64,000 nt of DNA from Gemmobacter nectariphilus DSM 15620. Lineage in GTDB: Bacteria; Pseudomonadota; Alphaproteobacteria; Rhodobacterales; Rhodobacteraceae. Positions 23,564 through 31,670 of this stretch are shown here, one piece after another; within the stretch, counting starts at the first letter, position 1; the number at the start of each line of letters is the position of its first letter. The stretch covers positions 22,010 to 86,009 of the forward strand of contig NZ_AUCM01000015.1 of NCBI RefSeq assembly GCF_000429765.1. The letters run 5' to 3'. The notes below the pieces were generated by a model, which saw only the letters and a list, made by a program, of their open reading frames with translations, was not told the origin of the DNA and made no database searches. The position numbers and the translations under genes were made by a program.

Positions 23564-25252
23564 TCATGCCGCCCTCCGTTCGGGCCGGGCGGCCGTGTCG
23601 ATCAACTGGCGGATGGCGCGCTTGTTGAAGCCGAAGGTCATCAGCGCGGAGGCGCGGTAGCGCGTCAGGCCGAAGTCATGGCGGCACTCGGGCGGCAGGT
23701 ACTGGAGCTGCTTTTCGGTCGGCGGCTGGCGCAGCCAGCCCCTCGTCTTGAAGGCGCTCTCGTCGGTCTCGTGCGTGTTCAGCCAGTCGTCGGCCTGCGC
23801 GAGGCAGACGGTGCGCTCACCGACACCCAACAGGTGGGGGCGCTCGCCCTTCGCCCCGCCGATCGCGTACCAGACCCCGTCCAGCCAGAAGATGCCGCCC
23901 CAGGCTGCGAAGCCCGTAGCCATCAGCGCGTCGTCCGTGCCGTAGAGGTCGACCCACGCGAAGCTGGACCGCTTCAGCAGGTCGATCTCGGTCATCATGA
24001 AGCCCGAGAGCGGCGCGGCGTCCCCGCCTTCGCCCGCATCCAGATCCTCGCGCGGGAACGCCTCGCCGCAGAGCGGGCATTCGGTGGCGGCCAGCGGGAT
24101 CTCCGCCTCGCAGGCCGGACAGGTCTTGGTCGGCGCCTTGCCGGCCTCGGTCTTGCCGTCGAGATCGACATCCTGTTCCAGCGTGCCGTGGATCAGGCTC
24201 GACGTCCCGAAATCCAGCACGACGCAGTCGGTCTTCACGATGCCGGGGTGTTCCTCGGGATCGACGGTGCGCAGCCCGCGCCCGACCATCTGGATCATGG
24301 TGGACTTGTAGGAGCTGGGCCGCAGCAGCACGACGCAGGATGTGGGCGGATGGTCCCAGCCCTCGGTCAGCACCGCGACATTGACCACGACGTGGATGTC
24401 GCCCGCCGCGTAGTCGGAGAGGATCGCCTTGCGGGTCTCGGCCGCAAGATCGCCGTGGATCAGCGCGGCGGAAACGCCAGCTGCCCTGAACGCGTCGGTG
24501 ACATGCTCGGCGTGCGCGACCGTGGAGCAGAACACCACGGTTTGCCGATCGCCCGCCTTCTCCTTCCAGTGGCGGATCACCTCGTCGGTGACGGGCGCGC
24601 GGTCCATGATGCCCGCCACCTCCGCCATGTCGAAATCCGACATGGTCTTGCGGACCGAGCGCAGCTCGTCCTGCACGCCCACATCGATGACGAAGGTGCG
24701 CGGCGGCACCAGGTGGCCCGACGCGATCAGTTCGCCCAATCGCACCTGGTCGGCGACATTGTCGAAGACCTCGCGCAGGCCCTTCCTGTCGCCACGGTTC
24801 GGCGTCGCCGTGACCCCGAAGATGCGGGCGTCGGGATTGGCCTCGCGCACGCGGTCAATGATGCGTCGATAGCTGTCGGCGACGGCGTGATGCGCCTCGT
24901 CGACAACCAGCAGGTCGAGGCGGGGCATGTCGGCCAGGTTCGAGGCCCGCGCCAGCGTAGGCACCATGGCGAAGGCGACCTGACCGCCCCAGGACTTCTC
25001 CGTGGCGTCGATCACCGAAGTGGCGACGCCCGGCACCACGCGCTGAAACTTGGCGCGGTTCTGCGCCGTCAGCTCGTCGCGATGCGCCAGCACGCAGGCC
25101 TTGGCGCCGTCGCCGATCATCTCGCCGGTGACCGCCGAGAGCATGATGGTCTTGCCCGCACCGGTGGGCGCCACGCCCAGCGTGTTGCCGCGGGAAGCGA
25201 GCGCAGCCACGCTGCGCTCGACGAAGGTCTTCTGGCGGGGGCGCAGGCGCAT
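23564..25252 (-). CDS. DEAD/DEAH-box helicase (phage replication/recombination)
   Basis: This 562-residue SF2 helicase has motif I APTGAGKTIM (about 28-37), motif II VVDEAHH (about 115), motif III VTATPNRG (about 148), and motif VI QMVGRGLRT (about 315). A zinc ribbon (CPACEAEIPL, then CPLC) follows at about 380. The C-terminal 180 residues are a less common extension with a GYGLTRYRAS-like region that may bind DNA. It resembles Type III-like single-subunit phage helicases. It starts 13 bp after the gene at 25266 ends. Confidence 0.9.
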   Translation of the reverse strand: MRLRPRQKTFVERSVAALASRGNTLGVAPTGAGKTIMLSAVTGEMIGDGAKACVLAHRDELTAQNRAKFQRVVPGVATSVIDATEKSWGGQVAFAMVPTLARASNLADMPRLDLLVVDEAHHAVADSYRRIIDRVREANPDARIFGVTATPNRGDRKGLREVFDNVADQVRLGELIASGHLVPPRTFVIDVGVQDELRSVRKTMSDFDMAEVAGIMDRAPVTDEVIRHWKEKAGDRQTVVFCSTVAHAEHVTDAFRAAGVSAALIHGDLAAETRKAILSDYAAGDIHVVVNVAVLTEGWDHPPTSCVVLLRPSSYKSTMIQMVGRGLRTVDPEEHPGIVKTDCVVLDFGTSSLIHGTLEQDVDLDGKTEAGKAPTKTCPACEAEIPLAATECPLCGEAFPREDLDAGEGGDAAPLSGFMMTEIDLLKRSSFAWVDLYGTDDALMATGFAAWGGIFWLDGVWYAIGGAKGERPHLLGVGERTVCLAQADDWLNTHETDESAFKTRGWLRQPPTEKQLQYLPPECRHDFGLTRYRASALMTFGFNKRAIRQLIDTAARPERRAA

Positions 25253-25265
25253 GGCCGGTCCCCCC

Positions 25266-25889
25266 TTACTGCGCCCAGCTCGGCCGACCGGCGTTACCGG
25301 GGGCGGACGCGGGCTGGCTGGGCTGGGTGGCCGTTGTGGGCTGCTGCGGGGCGTGGCCCTGCGCCGGGCCGGCGGTGAACTGCGGCGCGACCGTGCCCAT
25401 CAGCGCGGCGTAGTCGCGATGGTCGGGCGTGACGGCAGCGCGGATCTCGTTCTTGTCCTCGCCGTTCGTGTCAGTGCCGATGTCGATGCGGGCGACGAAC
25501 TCGACGCCGTCGAGATCGCCGAACCCGTTGATGCGGCGGCGCAGCTGCGCCTCCGGCGAGTTGTCCTTGTCCGACACGCCGCGCGCCGAGTTGAGGATGC
25601 CGCGGATCAGGCCGCGCCCCATGTTGGCCCAGTCCGGGCCCTTGGGGCTGTAGAGGCCGATCAGCGACCAGACCTTGCGCCGGGCATAGGGCCCCTCGAG
25701 CACCGTGTATTCGGCGTCGAGATAGACGGCGCCAGTGGCGGCGCGGCGCGCCCAGCCGCCGGTCCAGCCCTGCGAGGGGTCGTCGAAGCCGCCCGGGCGG
25801 AGCGTCAGGCGCACCTTAGCGAGCGTGCCCTTGGGGATGACGTTGGTGTTGGATTGGGCGGAGTTGAAGTCGTTCCAGGGTCCGGACAT
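25266..25889 (-). CDS. Conserved phage protein of the recombination cluster
   Basis: This 207-residue protein starts MSGPWNDFNSAQSNTNVIPK. The first 150 residues look like a compact beta-rich fold with KVRLTLRPGGFDD and VEFVARIDIGTDTNGEDKNE. The tail (about 160-207) is a disordered Pro/Gln/Thr/Ala run ending in an aromatic residue, as in single-stranded DNA-binding proteins. Its position between the helicase and the Sak4-like ATPase supports an ssDNA-binding role, but that is inference. A repeated leader lies directly upstream. Confidence 0.68.
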   Translation of the reverse strand: MSGPWNDFNSAQSNTNVIPKGTLAKVRLTLRPGGFDDPSQGWTGGWARRAATGAVYLDAEYTVLEGPYARRKVWSLIGLYSPKGPDWANMGRGLIRGILNSARGVSDKDNSPEAQLRRRINGFGDLDGVEFVARIDIGTDTNGEDKNEIRAAVTPDHRDYAALMGTVAPQFTAGPAQGHAPQQPTTATQPSQPASAPGNAGRPSWAQ

Positions 25890-25899
25890 TGCGCGGCTC

Positions 25900-25970
25900 C
25901 TTTCAGTTGGAGGATGGGACGCGCAGCGGCGTCAGTGGGGAAAAGCCACCCCGGCGACCGGATCGGGACA
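25900..25970 (-). repeat. Repeated leader element, copy A
   Basis: On the plus strand CTTTCAGTTGGAGG (25900-25913) and the block 25937-25970 (GGGGAAAAGCCACC then GACCGGATCGGGACA) recur with small changes at 27405-27474. Both copies begin 10-20 bp upstream of a gene start (25889 and 27395) in the same orientation, so the element is probably a shared promoter/leader of two phage operons. Confidence 0.65.
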
Positions 25971-25990
25971 CCGGGCGTGGCGAGATGCGC

Positions 25991-26866
25991 TCAGCCATGG
26001 CCGGGCTCCTGCGCGGGCGCGGGATCGGCCGGGGTGACCGGCGGCCATGTCAGGCGTTCGGAGACCGGCGCTGCGGGGCGCTGGATCTTCTCCATCAGCC
26101 GGCCGAGATGCGGGGCCTCGACCCTGTCGAGGCGGCCCGAGCGGTCCTTGGCCGGATAGCTCCAGGGGTTCAGCGTCTGGCAGACGAAGGCGCGCTGCGG
26201 TTGGCCGTTGGCATCGGCGATGTCGGCCATGGTGATGACCTGATCGACGATCCCCGGCAGCTCGAGCCCGGTCTTCGAGCCGTCAATCTGCGGCTGGAAG
26301 ACCTTGCGATTGAAGTCGTCGAGCCGCTCGTCAAGGATGCCCACGAACCAGACATGCTTGCCGCGCGTGTGCTGCAAGTGGGTCAGCCACGCGATCATCT
26401 CGCGGCCATGCAGACCGTAGGCGCCGCGGATGTCGGGCTTGCCGGTCTTCTCGGAGAACGCCTCGGGCTGGCCGCGGCACCACTGGAAGCATAGCCGCCC
26501 GGCCACGGTGATCGAGTCGATGAAGACGGTCTCGTACTTCCCGATCACCGCCGGGTCGCCGTAGCGCCCGCAGACCTCGTCGAAATGCGCCTGGCTGTAG
26601 GGCTGGTCCTCGCGCAGCGCCGGGTTCGGCCCGCCGATGAACACCGCGAAATCCCGGCATTCCTTCCAGGTGCGGGGCCGGAGCGTGTCGATCTCCAGCC
26701 CCTCGACCGCCAGATCCCCGGCCTCGAGGTCGAGGAAGAGCGTGGTCGGGGCGTTCAGCGTCCAGAGCAGGCTGGTCTTGCCGATGCCGGACCGGCCGAA
26801 GATCACGCCCTTGATGCCCTTGCGCTGCGCGATCCGTTCGTCGGCGCCGATGATGGGAAGGGCCAT
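25991..26866 (-). CDS. Sak4-like RecA-fold ATPase (recombination)
   Basis: This 291-residue ATPase has Walker A FGRSGIGKTSLLW (about residues 24-36) and Walker B TVFIDSITVAG (about 115), as in phage Sak4/AAA_24 recombinases. FLDLEAGDL (about 46) and HVWFVGILDE (about 175) fit the RecA-like core. The C-terminal 40 residues are Pro-rich. It is thought to anneal or exchange strands during phage recombination. The start at 26866 (MALPIIG) overlaps the upstream stop as ATGA; the longer frame above it is low-quality. Confidence 0.83.
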   Translation of the reverse strand: MALPIIGADERIAQRKGIKGVIFGRSGIGKTSLLWTLNAPTTLFLDLEAGDLAVEGLEIDTLRPRTWKECRDFAVFIGGPNPALREDQPYSQAHFDEVCGRYGDPAVIGKYETVFIDSITVAGRLCFQWCRGQPEAFSEKTGKPDIRGAYGLHGREMIAWLTHLQHTRGKHVWFVGILDERLDDFNRKVFQPQIDGSKTGLELPGIVDQVITMADIADANGQPQRAFVCQTLNPWSYPAKDRSGRLDRVEAPHLGRLMEKIQRPAAPVSERLTWPPVTPADPAPAQEPGHG

Positions 26867-27162
26867 CACTGGCCCTCCTTCTTCATCACCGCCGTGGCGG
26901 CGCGATCTGCGCCGATGCACCCCGCCTCGCGGGCGAGCTTGTAGAGCCGCTTCAGCGCGTCGGCGCGGCGGTAGGCGGCCGAGCTCTCGCGCTCCGCCTC
27001 CACGATCGCGAAGGCGATCTCGTCGACGGTCGCCTCGACGACCGGCAGCGGCTCCCGCGGCTCGTCACCGGCGCGCTGCGGGAAGGCGATAGTTTCGGGG
27101 AGATCTTCGAGCGCGTAGTTCACCTTGCGAAGACGGGTGATGGTGTCCGGCTGGTCCGGCAT
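26866..27162 (-). CDS. Small helical phage protein
   Basis: This 98-residue acidic protein (MPDQPDTITRLRKVNYALED at the start) is largely helical, with AYRRADALKRLYKLAREAG near the end. The ATG at 27162 has a GGAG Shine-Dalgarno eight bases upstream. A second candidate ATG at 27201 overlaps the preceding stop. It is coupled to the Sak4-like gene by four bases. No function is recognised. Confidence 0.62.
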   Translation of the reverse strand: MPDQPDTITRLRKVNYALEDLPETIAFPQRAGDEPREPLPVVEATVDEIAFAIVEAERESSAAYRRADALKRLYKLAREAGCIGADRAATAVMKKEGQ

Positions 27163-27200
27163 GGCGGTTCTCCGTGGGATGATGTGATCGAGGAGGCGCA

Positions 27201-27395
27201 TCACGCGGCCTCGCGGACGTCGGGCGCGGGCTCGGCGACGTAGATCGCCAAGAGCGGCGTCCCGTCGGCATGGGCGCCGGCGTCCTCGATCTGAAAGTTG
27301 CGGTTGGGCTCACAGACCTCGGTCAGCTCCCAGCGGCGATAGAGCCCCGGAAGACGCCTGAAATCCTCGAGCGACAGATCGGCAGTGCGGTTCAT
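27201..27395 (-). CDS. Small hypothetical phage protein
   Basis: This 64-residue protein (MNRTADLSLEDFRRLPGLYR at the start) looks like a compact alpha/beta fold, and its coding quality is good for its size. It is the first gene of the short leftward operon with the genes at 26866 and 25991, and the repeated leader copy B lies just upstream. No family was recognised. Confidence 0.6.
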   Translation of the reverse strand: MNRTADLSLEDFRRLPGLYRRWELTEVCEPNRNFQIEDAGAHADGTPLLAIYVAEPAPDVREAA

Positions 27396-27404
27396 GCGTG
27401 TCTG

Positions 27405-27474
27405 CTTTCGGTTGGAGGGAAGGCGCTCGGGGCGCTCGAATGGGAAAAGCCACCGGCGGGACCGGATCGGGACA
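27405..27474 (-). repeat. Repeated leader element, copy B
   Basis: CTTTCGGTTGGAGG (27405-27418) and the block 27442-27474 match copy A at 25900-25970, with the core GAAAAGCCACC and GACCGGATCGGGACA conserved. It fills the gap between the end of the sigma-like gene and the start of the 64-residue gene. The central part differs, which is typical of a promoter with conserved ends. Confidence 0.65.
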
Positions 27475-27479
27475 TCGGC

Positions 27480-28202
27480 TCAGGGGATTTCCTGGAGGGC
27501 GCCGTGCAGCCGGCGCATGGCGCGCTGGTACCGCTTGCGGGCGGCCGCCTCGGTCAGCCCCAGTTCGACGGCGACCTCGGCCTGCGAGAAGCCCTCGATC
27601 GACACGCGGATCACCAGGAGGGCGTCGTCGCCGAGCAGCTTCCGCATGGCGCCGTTCAGCCGTGCGTACCCGGCCGCGCCGATCCCGCTTTCGCCGCTGT
27701 CCGCCACCTCGTCGGGGTCGGCGCCGCTGGCGAGATATTCGCGCGTCTGGTCGCGCTGGCGCATGCGGATCATGTCGCGCTCGACGTTGCGCAGCACCGT
27801 GGCCGCGATCCAGTTGACGCGACCGAGATCGAGGCCGCGGACAGCCTCGGTGGTGCGCGCCAGAACATCGGACGCGATCTCGTCGGCGGTGCCGAGCCTG
27901 CGCCAGAGCGACCGGCGGCGGATGGCGTCGAGGCCGGGCCAGAGCGCCAGCAACAGCAGCGTCAGGGCGCAGTCGGACACGGGACCGTCGCCCTGCGCCG
28001 CCCTGACGAGAGTGGAAAGGATCAGGTTCTTCTGGCCCTTATCGCCGGGGCTGCGGTGCAGCCTGTCCAGCAGGGCCGCCGGATCCCGGAACGCCGCAAG
28101 GGCGGCCTGTTCACGCCGGACGGCGTCGAAACTGCGCTGGAAGTGAAGGTTGGAAGAAGAATGCATGAGGTGATCACGGATCTCGTGCCACGCGATAGAC
28201 AT
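27480..28202 (-). CDS. Phage RNA polymerase sigma-like factor
   Basis: This 240-residue protein has a C-terminal sigma region 4-like helix-turn-helix (IEGFSQAEVAVELGLTEAAA, about 205-224, then RKRYQRAMRRL). The middle (about 115-160) with TEAVRGLDLGRVNWIAATVLRN could be region 2. The N-terminus resembles no known anti-sigma target. It may direct transcription of phage middle or late genes. An internal Met (about residue 13) is an alternative start. The two near-identical leaders at 25900 and 27405 are candidate targets, by inference only. Confidence 0.7.
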   Translation of the reverse strand: MSIAWHEIRDHLMHSSSNLHFQRSFDAVRREQAALAAFRDPAALLDRLHRSPGDKGQKNLILSTLVRAAQGDGPVSDCALTLLLLALWPGLDAIRRRSLWRRLGTADEIASDVLARTTEAVRGLDLGRVNWIAATVLRNVERDMIRMRQRDQTREYLASGADPDEVADSGESGIGAAGYARLNGAMRKLLGDDALLVIRVSIEGFSQAEVAVELGLTEAAARKRYQRAMRRLHGALQEIP

Positions 28203-28301
28203 CGGACGCCTGCCTTGCGGCCAGGCGTCCGGCGCCTTCTCGTGGCCAGGTCAGGACGTCGCGCGTCTCTGCGATTTCAGGGGGTTGGGTGAATGCGCGC
28301 G

Positions 28302-28547
28302 TCAGCGCGCGGGGGCGGTCGCGTTGTTCAGCGTGCCGCAGCCCCGACAGGTGGCCTGAACCGGGAAGCCCACGAGATACTCGTGCCCCCGCGCGAAGCG
28401 CAGGTGCATGCGGCCGTCCCGGCAGACGCCGAGCAGCTTGTCACAGCGCGTGCAGCGCCATTCCGAGTTGAGGGTGGTGGACTTGGTCGTCGCGGCGCCG
28501 GACCAGCTCGTCTGGGCTGCCTGGCGCGAGGGGAAGGGAGTCGGCAT
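28302..28547 (-). CDS. Com-like zinc-ribbon regulator
   Basis: This 81-residue protein has a four-cysteine zinc ribbon: CTRCDKLLGVC (about residues 31-41) and CRGCGTLN (about 67-74), with the intervening RMHLRFARGHEYL. This pattern is that of Mu Com family translational activators and other small zinc-ribbon phage proteins. It stands alone between the sigma-like gene and the 731-residue gene. Com in Mu switches on translation of the mom modification gene; whether this homologue acts on the methyltransferase here is unknown. Confidence 0.7.
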   Translation of the reverse strand: MPTPFPSRQAAQTSWSGAATTKSTTLNSEWRCTRCDKLLGVCRDGRMHLRFARGHEYLVGFPVQATCRGCGTLNNATAPAR

Positions 28548-28630
28548 GAAAAAGCTCCTCTATATGGAGCCCTTCCAATAATCAGCGGTTTGTTAGACCG
28601 TCCCGCCCGAAACCCTAGATGAACTCTAGA

Positions 28631-30826
28631 TCACGCGGGGTCGGTCGCCTCGCCGAGACGCCAATAGCGATTGCTCGAACCGTGTCGGATGTAAGTCGGA
28701 TGAGCCTTCGCCCATGCGCCGGAAGAGAACAGCTGTCTGGGATTGTCAGACCCCATCCCGTCCATCAGGACCTTGGTCAGCCGCTGGCCTGTGCCATCGG
28801 TCGCCGCTTCAACAAGGCTTTCGAAGAGTTGGATCTGGCCCGCGCCGTCGAGCGTGAGCGGCTCGAGACCAGGGATGATGAGCGTCGCAGAGCGAGGCGT
28901 GTGTCGCACAACCTGAGCGACTTGCGCAGAGGTCGCCAGCGTTCGGTTTGCCTCGAAGCGCCGGGCCATTTCCTCTCGGTCCAGATCGCCGAGGCTTCCG
29001 TCGTTCAGCAGCAGGTCGCGCAGCGCGATAACGACGTTCGGCCCGAGGAATTGCGGCGGCTCATCGGAAACGGCGAGTACGAGACCGGGGCCCGCTGTAT
29101 GCCGCGACCGAAGCGCAGTTTCCACACTCTCGCGGGCTTTCAGATCGGCAAGGCGGCGCGCCAGGTAAAGCGGGACCTTTCGCTCACCCAGTGCCATCGG
29201 CCCAAGCGAGACGACAAACTCGTTGATGGTTTCGATGTTTCTGATGCCGAGAGAGCCAGCTATCGCCTTGAGGATGGTTTCGGCGAGCCATGCTCGATCG
29301 ATCCCGTACTCGATCGCATTGGTGTCGAGACGCAATCCGTCCGCCTCCCCAAAGGAACCGGTTTGTCGAACCGTCCCTGGCTCCGGACCCGCTTGCTGCT
29401 CAACTTCGACAACCTCATCGTCATCCTCGGCGAGCCCAATCACCTGCCGCCCTTTGCGGGCAATCAATCTCGCACTCACCAGACGGGCTGGATCGACGCC
29501 CGCGGAGCTGAAGAACGCACCTGCAACAGTGTCGCCGGGCAGGTCGTACAGCGACAGAAGAAAGCCGAACCACTGAGCCCGTTCCTGATCGGTGAGCGTC
29601 CGCAGGTTCTGCATAATACCCCAGTATTCGAGCAGTCGGAACCCGAGGTCCCGAAGGAACGGATCGCGCATGCTCTGCACGTCCGAACTGCTGCCATCCG
29701 AGATCGAGACCCGGAAGGTTCCCTCCTTTCCGTCCGATCGACGGGTGTAACCAATTGCGATGGCGATTTTTGTGAAGCCGAAACTCCGGATCAGGTTGGC
29801 CGAATTGGAGACGTATTTCTGGACAACTTCCTCCATCTTGTCCTTTATGGTCACCTTGATGTTCAGCCTTCGGCCCCACGAGCCGAGGCGGACCTCGGCC
29901 TCGACTACCGCCGCCATCGTGATCTCGACGTCCTCGAGATCCGGACAATCCAGATCGAAGGAAGACCTGAAGCGTTCGAGGTTGAATTCCCGGCGGGTCA
30001 GCGGTTTGGCCGAAGGCGGGCGCCCTAGAACGACCTCCGCGAAGACCTTAGAGGTCTTTTCACGAACGTCGCTGCTGGCAGACGCGACCTCGATTTTCTT
30101 CAGCTGGGGTGTGTAGATCAGGACAGCCTCATGCGAGGGCCTGTAGTAATGGACGGTCCAGCCCCCTTCCTCGCGATGATTGTCGATGCTCGACAGGGGC
30201 CCGGGATGGCGCAGGGCGACCATGAAGGACGGCGGGTAGTTGGCGGTCTCGGGCAATTCGAGGATGGACGCGGTGACCTTGCCCTTCAGTCCCAGAGCTT
30301 CCTGAACAGCGTCACAGAGCTTCTCGTCAGGGATTCCGTCCGTGTCGGCGACAGAAGCGTGGTCGAAGTCCACCTCGCAGCATGTGTAGTACGTCCGCCG
30401 TTCTCGATAGCGCCGCGCGGCATAGAAGCTCTGGGCGTCGTGAAAGTGCATCGGGAAGACCGTGCGCATCCAGATGCTCTTGCACAGAAGGTCAGGCTGG
30501 GACTCAAACTGGTCGTAGTCGACATTCTGCAGCCGTTGGCCCGCAACCGTTTCGAGTGAGGTCGCTCCCTTGTCCTGGCCCATGTCGAGCAGAGCGCCAG
30601 CGATGCCTTCAAGTAGCCCGATGATTTCCTTGTCCTCCGAACGCAGGTACGCACTCAGGGCTGCCTTGCCTTGATCATCGGGCGTGCCCTCAGCGATTTC
30701 CGGCGGAGCGAGAAGAGTGTCGTCGGGCCGTTTGAAGCTGGCGAGAAACTGCCGGACCAGCGCAGCCGGGGCGCCCTGAAGGATGCTCCCGAGGTTCGGT
30801 CCGAATTCGCTCTTCTTACGCGCCAT
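28631..30826 (-). CDS. Large protein of unknown function (731 residues)
   Basis: No known family is recognised. The protein is soluble, with no signal peptide or membrane segment. The N-terminal quarter (about 1-180) is helical and includes RTYYTCCEVDFDHAS. The middle (about 260-480) is charged and helical, with WGRRLNIKVTIKDKMEEVV, and the last 200 residues include LGPNVVIALRDLLLNDGS. Codon use is less extreme than in its neighbours. It lies at the prophage early-gene border, before the recombinase operon, a usual place for superinfection-exclusion or defence genes. It has its own promoter region. Function is unassigned. Confidence 0.75.
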   Translation of the reverse strand: MARKKSEFGPNLGSILQGAPAALVRQFLASFKRPDDTLLAPPEIAEGTPDDQGKAALSAYLRSEDKEIIGLLEGIAGALLDMGQDKGATSLETVAGQRLQNVDYDQFESQPDLLCKSIWMRTVFPMHFHDAQSFYAARRYRERRTYYTCCEVDFDHASVADTDGIPDEKLCDAVQEALGLKGKVTASILELPETANYPPSFMVALRHPGPLSSIDNHREEGGWTVHYYRPSHEAVLIYTPQLKKIEVASASSDVREKTSKVFAEVVLGRPPSAKPLTRREFNLERFRSSFDLDCPDLEDVEITMAAVVEAEVRLGSWGRRLNIKVTIKDKMEEVVQKYVSNSANLIRSFGFTKIAIAIGYTRRSDGKEGTFRVSISDGSSSDVQSMRDPFLRDLGFRLLEYWGIMQNLRTLTDQERAQWFGFLLSLYDLPGDTVAGAFFSSAGVDPARLVSARLIARKGRQVIGLAEDDDEVVEVEQQAGPEPGTVRQTGSFGEADGLRLDTNAIEYGIDRAWLAETILKAIAGSLGIRNIETINEFVVSLGPMALGERKVPLYLARRLADLKARESVETALRSRHTAGPGLVLAVSDEPPQFLGPNVVIALRDLLLNDGSLGDLDREEMARRFEANRTLATSAQVAQVVRHTPRSATLIIPGLEPLTLDGAGQIQLFESLVEAATDGTGQRLTKVLMDGMGSDNPRQLFSSGAWAKAHPTYIRHGSSNRYWRLGEATDPA

Positions 30827-30874
30827 GAACTCACCTCACTGAACTACTGCTCTCGATTGATTCAACCTGCGATA

Positions 30875-30894
30875 ATCATGGACAAATCCGTGAT
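30875..30894. promoter_or_regulatory. Operator-like inverted repeat in the 30.83-31.01 kb divergent gap
   Basis: ATCATGGA-CAAA-TCCGTGAT is an inverted repeat with one mismatch in eight, placed 49 bp upstream of the leftward 731-residue gene and about 120 bp upstream of the rightward recombinase operon. It is a candidate repressor site for either side. Confidence 0.4.
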
Positions 30895-31014
30895 CGGCAA
30901 GTCTTGATGTTCTCTTCCTGTTCGCATTTTCGGATCCCGCTTTCATGAGATGTCCCATCCCGGGCGGGCCGGTGGCTTTTGTTTGGTATCCACCACCGAA
31001 CACGGCCACGAGAC

Positions 31015-31218
31015 ATGAAACGTCCCAATCCGCTCCCACCTGACCATATGCCCGCCACCAAGCGCCGCGCCGAGCTCTGCGGGCTGCTGGCGCTCGGGCT
31101 GGTTCGGTTGCGGATGCGGGATGGGCGAGAAGTATCTGACGATACTGGAGAACGTTGCCTACACTATCCGCCCGACCAATGTCGTCATGCAACTCCAACT
31201 CACCGGAGAAATGCATGA
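31015..31218 (+). CDS. Small protein leading the recombinase operon
   Basis: This 67-residue Arg-rich protein (MKRPNPLPPDHMPATKRRAE at the start) resembles short proteins regularly encoded before DUF2924 genes at alphaproteobacterial recombinase loci, with the helix LCGLLALGLVRLRMRD and the tail HATPTHRR. Its stop overlaps the DUF2924 start as ATGA, which argues that it is translated. The Shine-Dalgarno is poor, so confidence is moderate. Confidence 0.58.
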   Translation: MKRPNPLPPDHMPATKRRAELCGLLALGLVRLRMRDGREVSDDTGERCLHYPPDQCRHATPTHRRNA

Positions 31219-31670
31219 ACAAGCCCGATCCCATCCCAGCGCGCCTGGCCGCGCTCAAGACCACGCCGACGCCCGACCTGAAGCAACAGTGGCGCGACCT
31301 GTTCGACAGCGAGCCGCCGCCGTTCAATCGCCGCTACCTCGAAAGCCGGCTGGCCTATCGCATCCAGGAACTCGCCTATGGCGGGCTGAAGCCGGAGACG
31401 ATCCGGCGCCTTGAGCGGCTCGGCGAGGAACTGGACGGCGGCGACAGGAAGAAGCGCGGCATGCGCGCCGACCGTGACCGCCCGATCACGGGAACGCGGC
31501 TGCTGCGAGAATGGCAGGGCGTCGAGCAGATCGTCACCGTAACTGCCGACGGCTTCGAATGGCAGGGGCGGCCCTACAAGTCGCTGTCCGCCATCGCACG
31601 GGCCATCACCGGCACGCGCTGGAACGGCTGGGTGTTCTTCGGGCTTAAGAATCACAGGGGTCGGACATGA
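31215..31670 (+). CDS. DUF2924 domain-containing protein
   Basis: This 151-residue protein has the DUF2924 pattern: LKQQWRDLFDSEPPPFNRRYLESRLAYRIQE type sequence in the first 60 residues, GTRLLREWQGVEQIVTV in the middle and GRPYKSLSAIARAITGTRWNG near the end. The family nearly always precedes a serine recombinase in alphaproteobacterial prophages and integrative elements and may regulate or assist integration. GGAGA lies seven bases before the ATG at 31215. It is coupled to both neighbours by ATGA overlaps. Confidence 0.88.
   Translation: MNKPDPIPARLAALKTTPTPDLKQQWRDLFDSEPPPFNRRYLESRLAYRIQELAYGGLKPETIRRLERLGEELDGGDRKKRGMRADRDRPITGTRLLREWQGVEQIVTVTADGFEWQGRPYKSLSAIARAITGTRWNGWVFFGLKNHRGRT

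Noticed and set aside
31155..31670. Earlier start for the DUF2924 protein (31155)
   Set aside because: The extension is poorly coding and overlaps the small leader gene; the ATG at 31215 has a good Shine-Dalgarno and an ATGA overlap.
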